The notes under the pieces were generated by a model. It saw only the letters and a list, made by a program, of their open reading frames with translations. It made no database searches and had not been told where the DNA came from. A stretch of 64,000 bases of DNA from Microvelia longipes. Lineage: Eukaryota; Arthropoda; Insecta; Hemiptera; Veliidae. Positions within the stretch are counted from its first letter, which is position 1. Each line of letters begins with the position of its first letter. The translations under genes and the position numbers were made by a program. The stretch is taken from positions 12,850,110 to 12,914,109 of the forward strand of contig JACMZG010001914.1 in NCBI GenBank assembly GCA_018340805.1. The letters are read 5' to 3'. Of this stretch, positions 10,198 to 21,591 are shown in pieces.

Positions 10198-10430
10198 AAA
10201 AAAAATAAAATAAAAGGCCCGATTTAGGGCCTTTCGGCCCATCAGGGTATTCACCCTGCGGGAACCACCTCAGGTGAGTTGCATCTACAACACTCTAAGA
10301 ATTAATTAAAGTTGGCGTAATTTTTTTAATACAAATACTCATAAAACCTTAGAGCATAGCCCGAGCTGCGAACCCCGGACCTTCGGTGCCGAAATCGAAC
10401 GCCTTTACGATCACGGCCACGGAGGCAGAC
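10198..10430 (-). mobile_element. tRNA-derived SINE with 13-bp target duplication
   Basis: Flanked by TCTTTCCATTATA at 10185-10197 and 10431-10443. On the minus strand the head reads like a tRNA gene: A-box-like TGGCCGTGATCG and B-box-like GGTTCGCAGCT, about 45 bp apart. The body contains GGGTGAATACCCTGATGGGC, and the 3' end is T/A-rich (TTTTATTTTATT). It shares its body with the SINEs at 51190-51430 and 15215-15480. The exact target duplication shows it is a complete insertion. Confidence 0.88.
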
Positions 10431-10479
10431 TCTTTCCATTATATCGAAGTCTATTATATTGTGCCCTTTCCTTCCATCA

Positions 10480-10700
10480 CATGGGATTTGCTATCCAATC
10501 TCACTACTTCGGACTTGCTATGCTTGTCCTCAGAATATGGAATCACCAAATTTATATTGCAGTCTTTGGATTCGCGTCCTAAAAAAAACAGCAGTTTTAT
10601 TCCCATCGGTTATCCATCTGGGTACTGAACTCGCTTGATACTGCTTAACACTTGTGATCCGACAATGCCTGCAAAATTTCATATCGATTTAAACATTTTC
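10480..10700 (-). mobile_element. 5S-R repeat fragment, antisense
   Basis: It carries GGACTTGCTATGCTTGTCCTCAGAATAT and, at 10597-10660, the complement of the 5S-like segment (ATCCATCTGGGTACTGAAC...GATACTGCTTAAC). It is truncated on both sides and lies immediately after the SINE. Confidence 0.7.
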
Positions 10701-10849
10701 TGGTTTCCTTGGAAATCATGATTCAAAATTTTGAATGCTCTTACTCTGATGACGTGCAAAAACATCAGGTTTATACTGCTTAGTTTTTAAGTTTCGCGTT
10801 GTACTTTCAGATTCATTTACATGTAATGGATTGAGAAACTCAGACTTAC

Positions 10850-10934
10850 CCATCATATGCGATACGAATTTGGTTCTGTCCATTGGTGGAATCCATTTGG
10901 CAGCTAATGGTTGAGTCGCTGGGAATGTTGCTCC
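10850..10934 (-). CDS. SLC17-like transporter, exon c (end of TM4 and inner loop)
   Basis: An 85-bp exon with acceptor tatttcag and donor GATGG|GTAAGT. It begins in phase 0 with GATFPATQPLAAKW, matching the family block G-x-T-F-P-A-x-x-x-L-x-x-K-W. It continues IPPMDRTKFV, corresponding to the P-P-x-E-R-S/T-K motif. It ends one base into an Ala codon that is completed by the next exon. No other reading of this interval gives the motif. Confidence 0.9.
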
Positions 10935-11355
10935 CTGAAATAACATGTTGAAAAATTTAAGTTTAAGTCTGGAAGGATTTATTATCTTATGCAAGTATGG
11001 TCTAATTTTTTGAGATTTCGATAACAGTGGATCTAATTTTAAGTATATGTTCGAATTTGAAAGTTGTCAAAGTCAGTTGTTTGCTGAGCTTTTTGAATTA
11101 AATAAACTCAGAAAGACCCCTCTTGTGACGGTATTAAACATATTCATTGAGTAGGACTTATTCCTACTTAAATAACATAAGAAGTAGGACTTATTCCTAT
11201 GTTAATTACGTAGTAAATATGATTTATTCTCCACTGTTTTTTTTTAAAATATGGTCAATTAACGCTATTTATTCTTATTTAGTCTTACTCATTCTCTAAA
11301 AATGTTTTTGGGTGTTGCCCTTATTTGTAATTTCTTTTTGTTTAAATCCTCTTAC

Positions 11356-11697
11356 ACCTCGTAATAAAGAAGTAAAAGAGCAATAGCTTTAAATTACGAA
11401 GCAAAAGATTTTACCTCGTAATAAAGAAGTAAAAGAGCAATAGCTTTAAATTACGAAGCAAAAGATTTTACCTCGTAATAAAGATGTAAAAGAGCAATAG
11501 CTTTAAATTACGAATCAAAAGATTTCACCTCGTAATAAAGAAGTAAAAGAGCAATAGCTTTAAATTACGAAGCAAAAAATTTTACCTCGTAATAAAGAAG
11601 TAAAAGAGCAATAGCTTTAAATTACGAAGCAAAAGATTTTACCTCGTAATAAAGAAGTAAAAGAGCAATAGCTTTAAATTACGAAGCAAAAGATTTT
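11356..11697. repeat. 57-bp tandem repeat, six units
   Basis: The unit begins ACCTCGTAATAAAGAAGTAAA, with AGCAATAGCTTTAAATTACGA in the middle. Starts are at 11356, 11413, 11470, 11527, 11584 and 11641, an exact 57-bp period with only a few substitutions. It lies in intron b-c of the SLC17-like gene. High unit identity means recent expansion or homogenisation. Not coding. Confidence 0.97.
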
Positions 11698-12208
11698 GTC
11701 TCAATAAAATTATAGCTAAGGTCAAATAAATAAATTAAATGGAATGATTTCTAAATCTTAACTTATATTATTTTGTAATCATATTGACAAATAAATTTAT
11801 CCTTAGTTTTATTTGAAATATAAATCTATACTTTATACTTAACCAAGAAATTTGTATCACAATCATAATAAATTTGCGGTTTAATGACGAATTCTGTGTG
11901 TAAAGAACGCTGGAAACTGTTAAAACGCTACAGAAGGGTTATATTTCGATTTATATAGGTCATAATAGACAAGGATAAATTCCAGAGTGATTTTATTTTC
12001 TTCATTCTATGTATCAGGTAACTTAATTTGACACCCATTTGATCGGACTTGTAATCAGATTAACAATTTTGTTATGAAACAATGGCTAAGTTGTATGCTT
12101 TTAAATGAAATTTAGTATGATTTGAATAAAAAAATTCAACAAATGCTTCATCAATCTATTTTTGTAAGCAATTAATCACCAAGTGGAGCAGCTAACCAAG
12201 CAACTAAC

Positions 12209-12342
12209 CACCTCATTGGAGCAGTTCACCTGAAAGTTTCAAAATTCAACAAGAGTCTGAACGTCTAATATATTAAGATACATTAGACGTCCAACCTCCT
12301 ATTGACGTTTGAAATTTTTGGGTGAACTGCTCCAATGAGGTG
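12209..12342. repeat. 134-bp foldback
   Basis: CACCTCATTGGAGCAGTTCACC at the left pairs with GGTGAACTGCTCCAATGAGGTG at the right. A second palindrome, GACGTCTAAT...ATTAGACGTC, lies at the centre (about 12260-12292). It ends 259 bp downstream of the donor of exon b, inside the intron. No target duplication is clear. Confidence 0.8.
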
Positions 12343-12600
12343 ATTACTGACACAGGAAAATTCAAAATCTTCATAAATGGTCCTTTTATCTCATCTGTGC
12401 ATAGATTCTGAAACAGAAGCTAATTTTATGCCGCTTGGTACTAAAGAGATTTAAGTTTATCTCTCCTTAAAAGGTACTTAATTTATTGACGTATAAGTTT
12501 ATGTCCAAAAATTTCGAAGTCTACTTAGAGATTCCTTGAAAATTACTATTTTATTATAGAATGTGAAAGCAATTGTCGAATGCATTAATGTCATGCTTAC

Positions 12601-12846
12601 CAACATAAATCCGACGATTATCCTAAGTATTATAACAGCAATGTATCCTAATCCAGCTGCTAATGGTGTTAACAGTGTTACAAGTGATGATATAATCATA
12701 CTGTAACCAAAAACTCTTCTAGCTCCTATCATCTCGGCGAGACGTCCACCTGGTAATTCCGTCATGATGTATCCCCAGTAGAAACTACCCAAGATTAAAT
12801 TCTGTTGATATGCGTCCCAGTCATATCTCTCAACCACAACGTCTTC
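12601..12846 (-). CDS. SLC17-like transporter, exon b (TM2-TM4)
   Basis: This exon has 82 codons, with acceptor ttctaatag and donor TTG|GTAAGC, phase 0 at both ends, so it joins exon a without a shift. It starts EDVVVERYDWD, the acidic/aromatic lead into TM2. Then come QNLILGSFYWGYIMTELPGG and LAEMIGARR, the SLC17 form of the TM2-TM3 loop (family: ILSSFFWGY...PGG.LAE..G), with the terminal basic pair of MFS motif A. TM3 ends in LLTPLAAGLGY, a near-invariant SLC17 string. TM4 begins IILRIIVGFML. Most relatives have G-E/Q-G just after the TM4 arginine region, whereas here the splice junction gives Met-Leu-Gly. This may affect substrate coupling or mark a divergent paralogue. Confidence 0.9.
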
Positions 12847-13338
12847 CTATTAGAACAAACATAGTTTTAACAATATATTGTCAATAGTAATTGATGATCT
12901 TGTGGGATATAGTGCACATGGAACAATTATTATAACAACACCAATAAGCAACCGCAACCACCAAATTACCAGTGCCTTTGTGCTACAACGTGGTTAACTG
13001 CTTTACAGCAACCGTGGTTGCTTATTTGGTGGTTATGAGTACCACTGTACTCGTCACTTAAGTGCATTTATTGCAAGAAAATACTCCTAAAAATAGAGAA
13101 AATACTCCTAAAAATGTTAGATAAATAAATTAAAATTCGCTAAAAATCATGGATACGTATGTGGAGTATTACTTTAAATACTAAGCTTTAAAATTTTTAA
13201 TGAAATACTAATATAGTTTTAAATTATTTAGATACATGTTATAATGTATTTAAAACCTCTTCGGCAACGTAATCATAAACGCATTTATGGTTTTATATAT
13301 AGTCATTTTTGCTCTAATACTAAATTAGGTGAAGGAGC

Positions 13339-14100
13339 CATAGAGATATATACTAGAGGGGGCATAGCATATCTTAATACATTAACAGGCCTGAATCGTC
13401 TTTTAGATGCTCTGTGTAACTTCAATGAAACCTCCTTTAAGAGTGAGTTAAGGTTATAATAAATCAATTGTTTTCGGCTTCCCGCACATAGTTTGTGTTT
13501 TGATTTGTATTTTAAACGTTTTTCTATATAAGTTAGTATAATTTTGTACTGATTAAATAATCAGTTATAAGAGATAAAATCGATGGTGGTCAGGTTACTT
13601 TTTCGATGTTTCACAATTTAACCTATTTAACCTATTCCACCCCCAAGAGCCCTGGGGTGTTTTGTTAATAAATAGTGTAATGGCTAGAAACGGGTTTAAT
13701 TTTTCGTAAATACCTTCCTGAACAAGGATCTGCAATTCTGCCGACTCGTATCGGATGGGTGTCCCAGGCAGAACGCACTTTAGGGGTCAAAGGTTCTGCC
13801 TGGGACACCCATCCGATACGAGTCGGCAGAATTGCAGATCCTTATTTAGGAAGGTATTTACGAAAAATTAAACCCGTTTCCAGCCATTACACTTTTTATT
13901 AACTTGGGTGGTAAATTTGACCTGTAAAGTGCGTTCTGCCTGGGACACCCATCCGATACGGAGTCTGCAGAATTGCAGATCCTTGTTCAGGAAGGTATTT
14001 ACGAAAAATTGAGACCGGTTCCAGCCATTACACTTTTTATTACAAAACACCCTTGGGCTCTTGGTCTATATAGAGCCCCTCAAGTAATGATGTCCCTATG
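13339..14100 (+). mobile_element. MITE-A copy with a nested foldback
   Basis: Left end CATAGAGATATATACTAGAGG, right end CCCCTCAAGTAATGATGTCCCTATG, flanked by GAAGGAGC (13331-13338) and GTAGGAGC (14101-14108), an 8-bp target duplication with one change. The first about 300 bp match other MITE-A copies (GAGTGAGTTAAGGTTATAATA, CGCACATAGTTTGTGTTTTGA). The remainder is occupied by the foldback at 13642-14066. It lies in intron a-b. Confidence 0.85.
13642..14066. mobile_element. Rearranged copy of the TA-flanked foldback
   Basis: Same family as 40573-40858, but with three arm segments instead of two: a left arm, a right arm ending at about 13893, then a spacer (TTGGGTGGTAAATTTGACCTG) and a second right arm to 14066 ending GGGCTCTTGGTC. 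The repeated arm contains CTGCCTGGGACACCCATCCGA and GCAGATCC. This looks like one foldback partly duplicated within a MITE-A copy. Confidence 0.85.
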
Positions 14101-15214
14101 GTAGGAGCAGTCTTAAGACAAAGGGTAAGGGATTAAAGGCGGTATAAGGGAATTTTACTGTACCATGAACATTGTATGAGGAATAAGAGTAAACTTTAGG
14201 TAAACTAAAGGTTATCAGCCGGCCAATTATGGAAAATTTCGAGCTCATATTGTCTGTTTTCAAAATTTATTTAATAAAAAAATATTTATGGTTCGTTTTA
14301 AAGTCAAAACTATTTATCATTTTGATACTACCGAGTTTTGCAAAACTATTTATTTGTGCGTAAAAGAGGATAAATGGAGTTCAAATAATTAGATCCCTCG
14401 GCTTATCGGCCTCGGGAGCTGATGAAGTTTCCGTCTTCCGAAGAAACTTATACTTAAACTGTAAAAGTTTCTTCAAATTATTGCATAAATTTAATACAAC
14501 TAATACATGTGTTAGTAGATTAATTTTATTTCAAACTAAGTTTTACAATAGGCTCTTATGTGGGATGCAATGTATTCCGCACTTTCCTATGGCTGGCTAC
14601 AAGACGTGTATGCCCAGTAAAAAAATACGGCTGAAATGGAAAGAATGATTTAATTCTTCCAGCCTCCAAATTTAGGATTATAATACATGTATACTCTTGT
14701 TAAACGATTAATTTAAACATAAAAACAACTATAAGTTAATATAAAAAAAGTAAACAAATATTTTTTCTTTTTATGTATATTAAAATATAAATGAGAATAA
14801 ATTTATGACAGTGTAATAAATATTAAAATAAGAACCTGAAAATCGCGTGTCAGATAAATTTGCATTTAAAATAATTTAAATACATTCTGATGCAATTATA
14901 TGAATTAATGTCGTTATAGATTCTCGCCTATAAAGAGGTTCAGTAACCTACGCCATTTATTCAGGGCCGCGTGAGCTTTTAGTTTATTAGGAATTCAGAA
15001 TGCATTTTTTTTCCATACCAAATTTGGTAATCAAGACATAGCATAATAAGTGTCTATATAGACTATTGTTTATGAGTTTAGGAGTTATTTTAGAAGTTTT
15101 GTCTCCACGTGAAGGCTTACAGAAGAATCGCATCGCACAATGGCTAATACAATTTCGCTATTGGATATTTGTGAATGATTTTGATTCATTGGTTTATATA
15201 TTGTAAATATACAA

Positions 15215-15480
15215 GCTAGAAGCCGGCTCTGTGGTCCTGGTCGTTAATGCGTCAGTTTTTATACTGACCATTGAAACCATGGAGGTCTGGGTTTCGCATC
15301 CTAGGTTACACTCTTAGTTTATATAGGATTAATATTGTTGATATAAATGGTCACTAACATTCGAATACACTTGGAGTGTTACGGTTGCCACTACCACTTG
15401 AAGTCGTTTCCGTAGGGGTTATACCTGATATAAAGACCCGCAAGGCTTTAAACGGACATTATTATAATTATTTTTGTAAG
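15215..15480 (+). mobile_element. tRNA-derived SINE
   Basis: The head has GGCTCTGTGGTCCTGGTCGTTAA (A-box-like TGGTCCTGGTCG) and GGTCTGGGTTTCGCATCCTAG (B-box-like GGTTTCGCATCC). The body ends ATACCTGATATAAAGACC, CGCAAGGCTTTAAACGGACAT and TATTATAATT. This is the same 3' body and tail as the reversed copies at 10198-10430 and 51190-51430, but more diverged. No clear target duplication. Confidence 0.75.
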
Positions 15481-17214
15481 GGCAAGAATCTTTTTAATAA
15501 TTTATCTAATAATATATGTTATTAAACACGAACAAAGTTTTGGATTAAAATAATCTTTCATGGTATTTACAGTCCCTGTTATCACAAAAATTAGGTTTAG
15601 CGAGACTTTTATCAAATTCAGGTTGTATCAAAGTCAAAATATAACATTAAAGAGTGGTATTTTACTGCTCACTTAAAGACAAAATGGACATAGGAAATCA
15701 ACATCTGATTTCAAACCATTTGAAGTTGAGTAAAATTTAATAAGTAAAATGTTTAATTAGTTTGTCCAATGAAATCGCCAATACCTCCTGATTAAATTAT
15801 TGTAGAGCGACATTATAGACCCTGGTTGAAAGCTTAGAGAACACGATATGTTAAAGGACCATGCATAATAAAATTTAGGCTAGTACAGCCACAAAACATA
15901 TTGATTTTTGTATATTCAAAAATGTTGCTTGCTGTAATAATGTCAATGAGAAAGATGCTTTACTCTATCCTGGCTCCTCATTGGTGCGGGAAATTTAACC
16001 CCCATTAGTCAATCATAGGCTTCTATTAGTATAAGTTTTTATAAATATGGAGTCAGAATTCGAGAATTACGCAAGGTCGGGATCAAAATGAATCCTCGGA
16101 TGTCGAGAAGGACCGCATCCTACGCAAACCAGTGCAACATGGAGCCCAACAAGTCAAGCCTTGCCTTCTTACGCCTCCAGCAATGTGGAACATCCATAAT
16201 ATACTAACTACTTCTCACGTATAGCGAATAATCCCTTTCTCTTATTGACCTTTAAAGTGAAATGATGGCTGCATATCAAACAATGTCATTATGGTGTTCT
16301 TTCTTCACTACCTACCTTTGTAGGGTGCAAAAATGCACGAAACTTATGCATCAATTATCATAATATATTTTAAAGTAAAATTGTCATATACCATATTATA
16401 TAAATGAAATGAGAATAGGTTCTTTGTCCCACGTCTGTAAAGAAAAATTGGATGTTGGTAAAATCTTTAAAAATTTGATCCAATAGCATCTTAACCAATA
16501 AATTATTCCCGTATAATTAAGAGATATTAAAATCCGCTATAAAATTAATTTTTTGGAATAAATATTTTTTTTTAATTTTAAAGAGAATGGAAAGAAAAAG
16601 AGACAAACACCCACAGACTTCTTAATATGCTGTATTGTTGGTTTGCTGATCTAAGATACGAAACAAGATGTTAAACTGACATCCAAATAACTTATATGGT
16701 CGTCCCCTATTTTATTAACAAAATTTTAAACTTGTTCTCTTTTTTTATGTTTAATTTAACATAAAGTCAAAGACGGACATAAAGCCGACCATTGGCCTTG
16801 GAAAACACAAAAAAACTTATCGGCTATAAATCATTCTGATGGATTTAAATAAATTTAGCTTACGTAAACGATTATTAGAAAGCGAAAAAAATGTAAAGTT
16901 GTTGGACACTTTTAGCCGAATTTATAATCTAAATTAAATTAGATATATATCTTAAATATAAAACTAATAATTGCACTGATCACTATCTTGTGGACAATCC
17001 TCATTCTCCGTGTCTGGTAGTCAAGCTTTTTGCATTTAAGAAAAAGTTACTACCTAAATATTTACCACGTAAGCTTCCGCGGTTCTTGTCTCTTGTTAAA
17101 ATAAAGCAACCCCAAAAAAAGAGTACAAATACAAACACTCTATTATAAGAAAATAATTTTTAAAATTTGTCCAACATTCAAAAGCTTATAGGGAGAAATA
17201 CATTTATAATTTAC

Positions 17215-17393
17215 CATTAAAGACTGTGATGAATTGCTGACGGATGTCAGCATCGTGTCATTTCCAATAGTTGTATTTGTGTCTTGTTTAACCATATCCA
17301 CGATAGCGATAGTCAGATTGACTCGAAGCATGTAGTTGACCATGAATCCTAGAGGCATCATTATGTTTAATACTGTACGGCATGACATGAAAT
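17215..17393 (-). CDS. SLC17-like transporter, exon a (TM1 and first outer loop)
   Basis: This is the most upstream exon I can place of a minus-strand SLC17 major-facilitator gene (sialin / putative inorganic phosphate cotransporter group), a multi-pass membrane carrier for organic or inorganic anions. It opens after a ttacag acceptor, within an Asp codon (phase 1), and ends ATG|GTAAAT in phase 0. It encodes 59 whole codons. TM1 contains NYMLRVNLTIAIV, which matches the family's N/A-x-LRVNLS-x-AIV signature with its conserved Arg. After TM1 comes a loop with three N-glycosylation sequons (NTT, NDT, NSS), as expected for the large TM1-TM2 outer loop. The in-frame ATG three codons in could be the start if the upstream exon is only 5' UTR, but family members usually have 10-60 further residues, so a separate first exon is likely. 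I could not find it. Confidence 0.85.
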
Positions 17394-18559
17394 CTGTAAC
17401 ATGGTATTTAAAAATAATATTTAGAACACATTTTTTTATAAATATCTTCATATATTAGATAATTTTTTTTATAAATTGATCAATACAGGCAGTGATGGGA
17501 TTTAGCCAGTTTGCACCGGTCGCATAAATTTGAGTTGAATAAAGAGTTCGCTGAACCGATCAGAGCTATATTAATTTTTTTCTGTATTTAATGCCGAATC
17601 TCGGCTTTCTAGCCCTTTACTCTGCATAAACTAATAATATTCTACGTCAGCCATTGTTAAAAAACGTTATGCCCTACAGCCTGATGCTGTAAAGTTATCA
17701 ATGTAAATACTAGAAAATTTTCTGTTCTGTTAATTTTATACCGCCTGACGTGGACAATATTTAAATCAGTCATTTTTAAATATATTAATAGTATATGTTG
17801 ACTGGCAATAATCAAAAGTTAAAGATTTTATACATCATTACATACTACCGAGTTTTGCAAAATATAAATAGTTAACAAAATATATAAGCAGTTTAGACTC
17901 TGTAGGCGCCTTGATGAGTTAGACATAGCGAAACAGAATGGGATATGACATAATAGGTCGAGTCATTAATAATGACAAATGTCAAATAATGGAACAGTTC
18001 TCAGATGTAGCCCAGCATCATGCTTGTTAAATTCTGGCACTCTTGTATTTTGTTAAATATTTAAACTGATATCCAGCATATTTTTAGATAGTGTAATAAA
18101 GAACTTGCATTAGAAATAAATATCCATTTAGTATGGATATAAAAATGTAAATAATCATATTAAACTAATTTGTAGCCTAAAAAGATATTAATCTTTACTG
18201 TACTATATTTTTTCGTACAAGCAGTCGATTTCGGTACCAGAGGCCCCTGGTACCGAAATCCTCAGGCTGGAGGATTCGCAGCCTGGCCTATTGCTCTAAA
18301 TTTATATGAATAGTATTTTTAGTTTTAGCTAATAATTTTTGTATTGACATTCTCTGGCAACAAATTGGTTGGTTTTTAAAAATCAAATTCGTCAAATTCA
18401 TTTAATATTTTGAGCATAGTGGATGCGGCGACCCACCTGAAGTTATTCCCGCGGATTGAACGCCCTGATAAGCCGACAGACCACAAATAGGGCATTTATT
18501 TATTTATAAACTTCAAAACTCTAAGTAAAAGAGTAATCATAAATAATTTCAAAAAGTAA
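17394..18559. other. AT-rich sequence upstream of exon a
   Basis: The first exon and promoter of the SLC17-like gene should lie somewhere here or further right, but I cannot pick an exon. A 34-bp palindrome (GATTTCGGTACCAG...CTGGTACCGAAATC) lies at 18227-18260. Confidence 0.5.
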
Positions 18560-18633
18560 TTGACGAATCAGATACCGTCGAGGTGTTAGATATTGATATC
18601 CAACAGCAGTATCGACGGTAGTTGATTCGTCAA
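18560..18633. repeat. Short relative of the 9621-9941 foldback
   Basis: TTGACGAATCAGATACCGTCGA pairs with TATCGACGGTAGTTGATTCGTCAA. The downstream GGTAAACATAACCTCTTTTA resembles the flank after the larger foldback (GGTAAATACAACCTTTTTA), so the family's unit extends at least 40 bp past the palindrome. Confidence 0.65.
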
Positions 18634-19120
18634 GGCTTCGTTAACTCGTGGTAAACATAACCTCTTTTATTAAAAAAAGTTATAAATCTAAAACATTGCC
18701 TACAACCCAATTGCTAAAAACAAAAAATACAAATTTCAAATAAATTCAACTCAGCCAATTTTGGGGATACTTTCAAGTATAAATAATCGAAGTTTTCGAA
18801 TTTGTAATTCGTAAAGTATTACGGAAACATTGCCCTCGCTTTAAGAATTTACCCCTGCCCACAAAAAAGTTACAAGTATAATATTACAGATTTTCCCATT
18901 TTTGACGCTTTAAGCGAATTTCCTAAGGAAAAACGAGCTTACGAGATCGGGGGATTATATTTTCCTATATATGTCCTAGACTAGACCACTTATTATGTAT
19001 AAATCATTAAAACTTCTATCGCTCTTGTTTTTAATATGGCTACTCTACATTTTATACTGTATATACTGAGAATACTAGTATGCAATGCATATATGCGTCT
19101 TATGTGTACGTGCACTACAC

Positions 19121-19440
19121 CATAGAGATATATACTAGAGGGAGCATACCCTATCTAAATTCATTAAGAGGCCTGAAACAGCTTTTTGGGGCTCATAGGG
19201 GCTCTGTGTAACCTCATTGAAACTTCCTTCAAGAGTGAGTTAAGGTTATAATTAATATATTTATTTCGGTTTTTCGCACATTGTTTGTGTTTTGATTTGT
19301 ATATTTAACGTTTTACTATATAAGGTATTGTAATTGTGTACTGATTATTTGATTATATATATAAGCAAAGGCGGTAAGGTTACTTTTTCGCTGTTTCAAA
19401 ATTTAACCTATAGAGCCCCTCTAGTTATAATATCTCTATG
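19121..19440 (+). mobile_element. MITE-A, complete 320-bp copy
   Basis: Ends CATAGAGATATATACTAGAGGG and CCCCTCTAGTTATAATATCTCTATG are inverted repeats. Flanks CACTACAC and TACTACAC form an 8-bp target duplication with one mismatch. The interior has the family words GGGGCTCTGTGTAACCTCATTG, AGAGTGAGTTAAGGTTATA and GGTTACTTTTTCG. No coding. 8-bp duplications and a CA-start TIR fit the hAT superfamily. Confidence 0.88.
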
Positions 19441-20269
19441 TACTACACAACACAAACACATTTATTTGGCCTCAAGTATAGCAAATACTCCATGCGACAA
19501 TAATTCATGAATAAGTTTTGCGAACAATAAGAAGTGAAGAGAAATATGACATATTAATTGATGTCATAGCCTTGAAACACAGAAATAATCGTTCGTACTA
19601 GTTCATAGTCAGTAAAATTCTAGTTTGATTTTTTTATTCATGTTTATAACATTGAACTCGATGTAAAATATTTAAACTATAATTAGTTGAATGGGTGGAA
19701 TGTTATTAGATCAGGGGCTGGTATACCAGTAAAATAACAGTATGATCATTGGGATTCTGTTATAATATCTTTCAGTTTCGTTGCGTCATGAACTAGAAGG
19801 ATAAGGAAATTCTTGCTTACTAAAATGTTTCAAAAATTTCCAGTTGAGGTTGTTAGTCAGTCCAGTTTTCATTTTGTTTTTGAGTTGGGAACTCAAAAGC
19901 AAAATGAAAGAAAAACCAAGCATGGTCCTACATTTAGAAGTGGCAAATAATTTTAAAGGGAAGAAATTATATCCACTTTTGTTAACTTTGTATACGATCC
20001 TGGATTAGAGAAGGGGACTTTTGCAATTGAGGGACCCCTTGGACTAGAAGGAGAAGGTCAGACCTGTACCTCACCCAATACCTCATTCAAAATTGTTCTA
20101 TCGGAGCCCCTAAAGGGGCATGGCCTTCCGATTAAGAAACACTGACTTAGGGCACTCCCAATAGACAATCAAATGTCTTACTTCGTTAAAAATATTACAA
20201 ATATTGCATAAACACGATAATAAATAAATTCAAAATTATCATATATAAACTAGAAACAAAAAATCGGGT

Positions 20270-20409
20270 GTAAGGCACCTTGGTACTTTTCCTCACAACT
20301 TCGAACTTGGAAGCGAACCAATTCATCAGAATGTCATTATTATCTAAATCTTAAGGCATTCAATCTTGCTACGCTGGACCTGGAATAAATGGTTATCCAA
20401 AGTCTAGGG
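20270..20409. repeat. Degenerate 5S-R-like sequence interrupted by a hAT insertion
   Basis: AAATCGGGTGTAAGGCACCTT and GGTACTTTTCCTCAC match the outer end of 5S-R. The module GAATAAATGGTTATCCAAAGTCTA at 20382 recurs after the insertion at 21763-21785, so the hAT element landed in a short array of related units that continues at 21600-21870 (three CGCTACG/CGCATCGCTCGTCCTCAG modules). Confidence 0.6.
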
Positions 20410-21591
20410 CAGCCCTTCCCAACCCTTGGGTCGCGACCCAGATTGGGTCGCGAACGAAATTTTTTGGGTCGCCAAATTTTCTTTTATTAACAATCCAAAA
20501 AATTACCAAGATTTATGTAAAAAAGTTATTATAAGCAAATAACAAATTTGCTTAAACAGATATTAATTTTTAGAAATTGATAATACTCTAAACATGCGAT
20601 AACAAAAGAAGCCGCAGCCAAAACATTTTTTAGAAGTCCTTTACCGACAGAGGCACCCGCCTTTATCTAATTCTTGCTAACTTTGATGAATTGTTATACC
20701 TATGATAATACTGTGTTTAAAAGTTTCTTTTAAACACGACCACTCTAAGTGACCAAAAAGTCGAAAAAATCATTGTAAATTACCGAAAACCAAAATTTAG
20801 GTCAATAAAAAATTAATTTCAAGTAGGGTGTCGTTTTATCTGAGTTTTTGGGCGCTGAATCAAATGAAACCGGTCCGAATTCAATAAGACCACTCAATAA
20901 GTTACCAAAAAGTCGAAAAACCCCTAACAAATGATCAAAAACCAATACTCATACTACCAATACTCATAAGTTACCAAAAAGTCGAAAAAACCCTAACAAA
21001 TGATCAAAAACCAAAATTACGGTCAATGTCGTAATTTCGTAAAACCGAGTAGGGTGTCGTTTTCCATGTTTTTTGGGCCTCTGAGTTGAATGGCAGTGGT
21101 CCGGGGTCAATACAAGCTCTCAAACTCAGAGTACCTGGGATCAAATCCTAAAAATGCGCTAAAACCTTTAAGGATAACTGACTAAGCTTAAAGATAAGTT
21201 ACTAAGCTTTCAACTTGTGCAAATAATAGTGTGTACTTCTAATTTTAGAGGCATAGTTTTGTACAACCAACTGGATAATTATGCGCATTTCCTTTGAAAA
21301 ATACAGACAAAATGAGTTACGAGCAGTGATAATTTTTATATTTAATTTTTATATTTTATTGCTATTATATGATATGCTTCTTTTGAACTCCAATTAGTGT
21401 GTAGTTTTCTATTTAAGTATAAAAATCTCATGAAAATTAGGATTTGACGATGTATGTAGGGTCATAACTAGTTCGGCAATAAATAAAAACGCCTGCAATT
21501 TTCAGGTTATGCAAAATAAATTCATTTGGGTCGCCAAACTTTAGAAAAGCAAATTATAGGGTCGCGGTACTGAAAAGGTTGGGAAACGCTG
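20410..21591. mobile_element. Non-autonomous hAT-like element, 1182 bp
   Basis: Flanked by an exact 8-bp duplication GTCTAGGG (20402-20409 and 21592-21599). Ends are CAGCCCTTCCCAACCCTTGGG and ...AAAAGGTTGGGAAACGCTG, imperfect inverted repeats beginning CAG, with GGGTCGCGACCC/GGGTCGCGG just inside. These are typical hAT termini. No transposase can be read. Between about 20740 and 21130 it contains two to three diverged units of a roughly 140-bp repeat also seen at 25980-26340 and 40095-40300. Confidence 0.9.

Larger units (their letters stand above)
3349..10849 (-). other. Intron c-d of the SLC17-like gene
   Basis: A 7.5-kb intron holding the expanded 5S-R copy, a MITE-A fragment, a possible TIR element (5767-6260), the Jockey element, a 5S-R copy split by a foldback, a tRNA-SINE and another 5S-R fragment. 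Stretches 3382-4130, 5171-5640 and 6261-6692 are AT-rich with nothing I recognise. Confidence 0.75.
10935..12600 (-). other. Intron b-c of the SLC17-like gene
   Basis: Apart from the 57-bp array and the small foldback at 12209-12342, I see only AT-rich sequence. At 11143-11220 there is a short duplication of GTAGGACTTATTCCTA. Confidence 0.75.
12847..17214 (-). other. Intron a-b of the SLC17-like gene
   Basis: It contains the nested MITE-A/foldback (13339-14100) and a tRNA-SINE (15215-15480). The stretches 12860-13330, 14110-15210 and 15481-17140 are AT-rich unique-looking sequence in which I see no exon or RNA gene. Confidence 0.7.

Noticed and set aside
10198..10430. Stand-alone tRNA gene
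   Set aside because: A and B box-like words are present but there is no complete cloverleaf; the target duplication and shared body show a SINE.
11356..11697. CRISPR-like regularly spaced repeat
   Set aside because: The whole 57-bp unit is repeated with no variable spacers, and the genome is eukaryotic.
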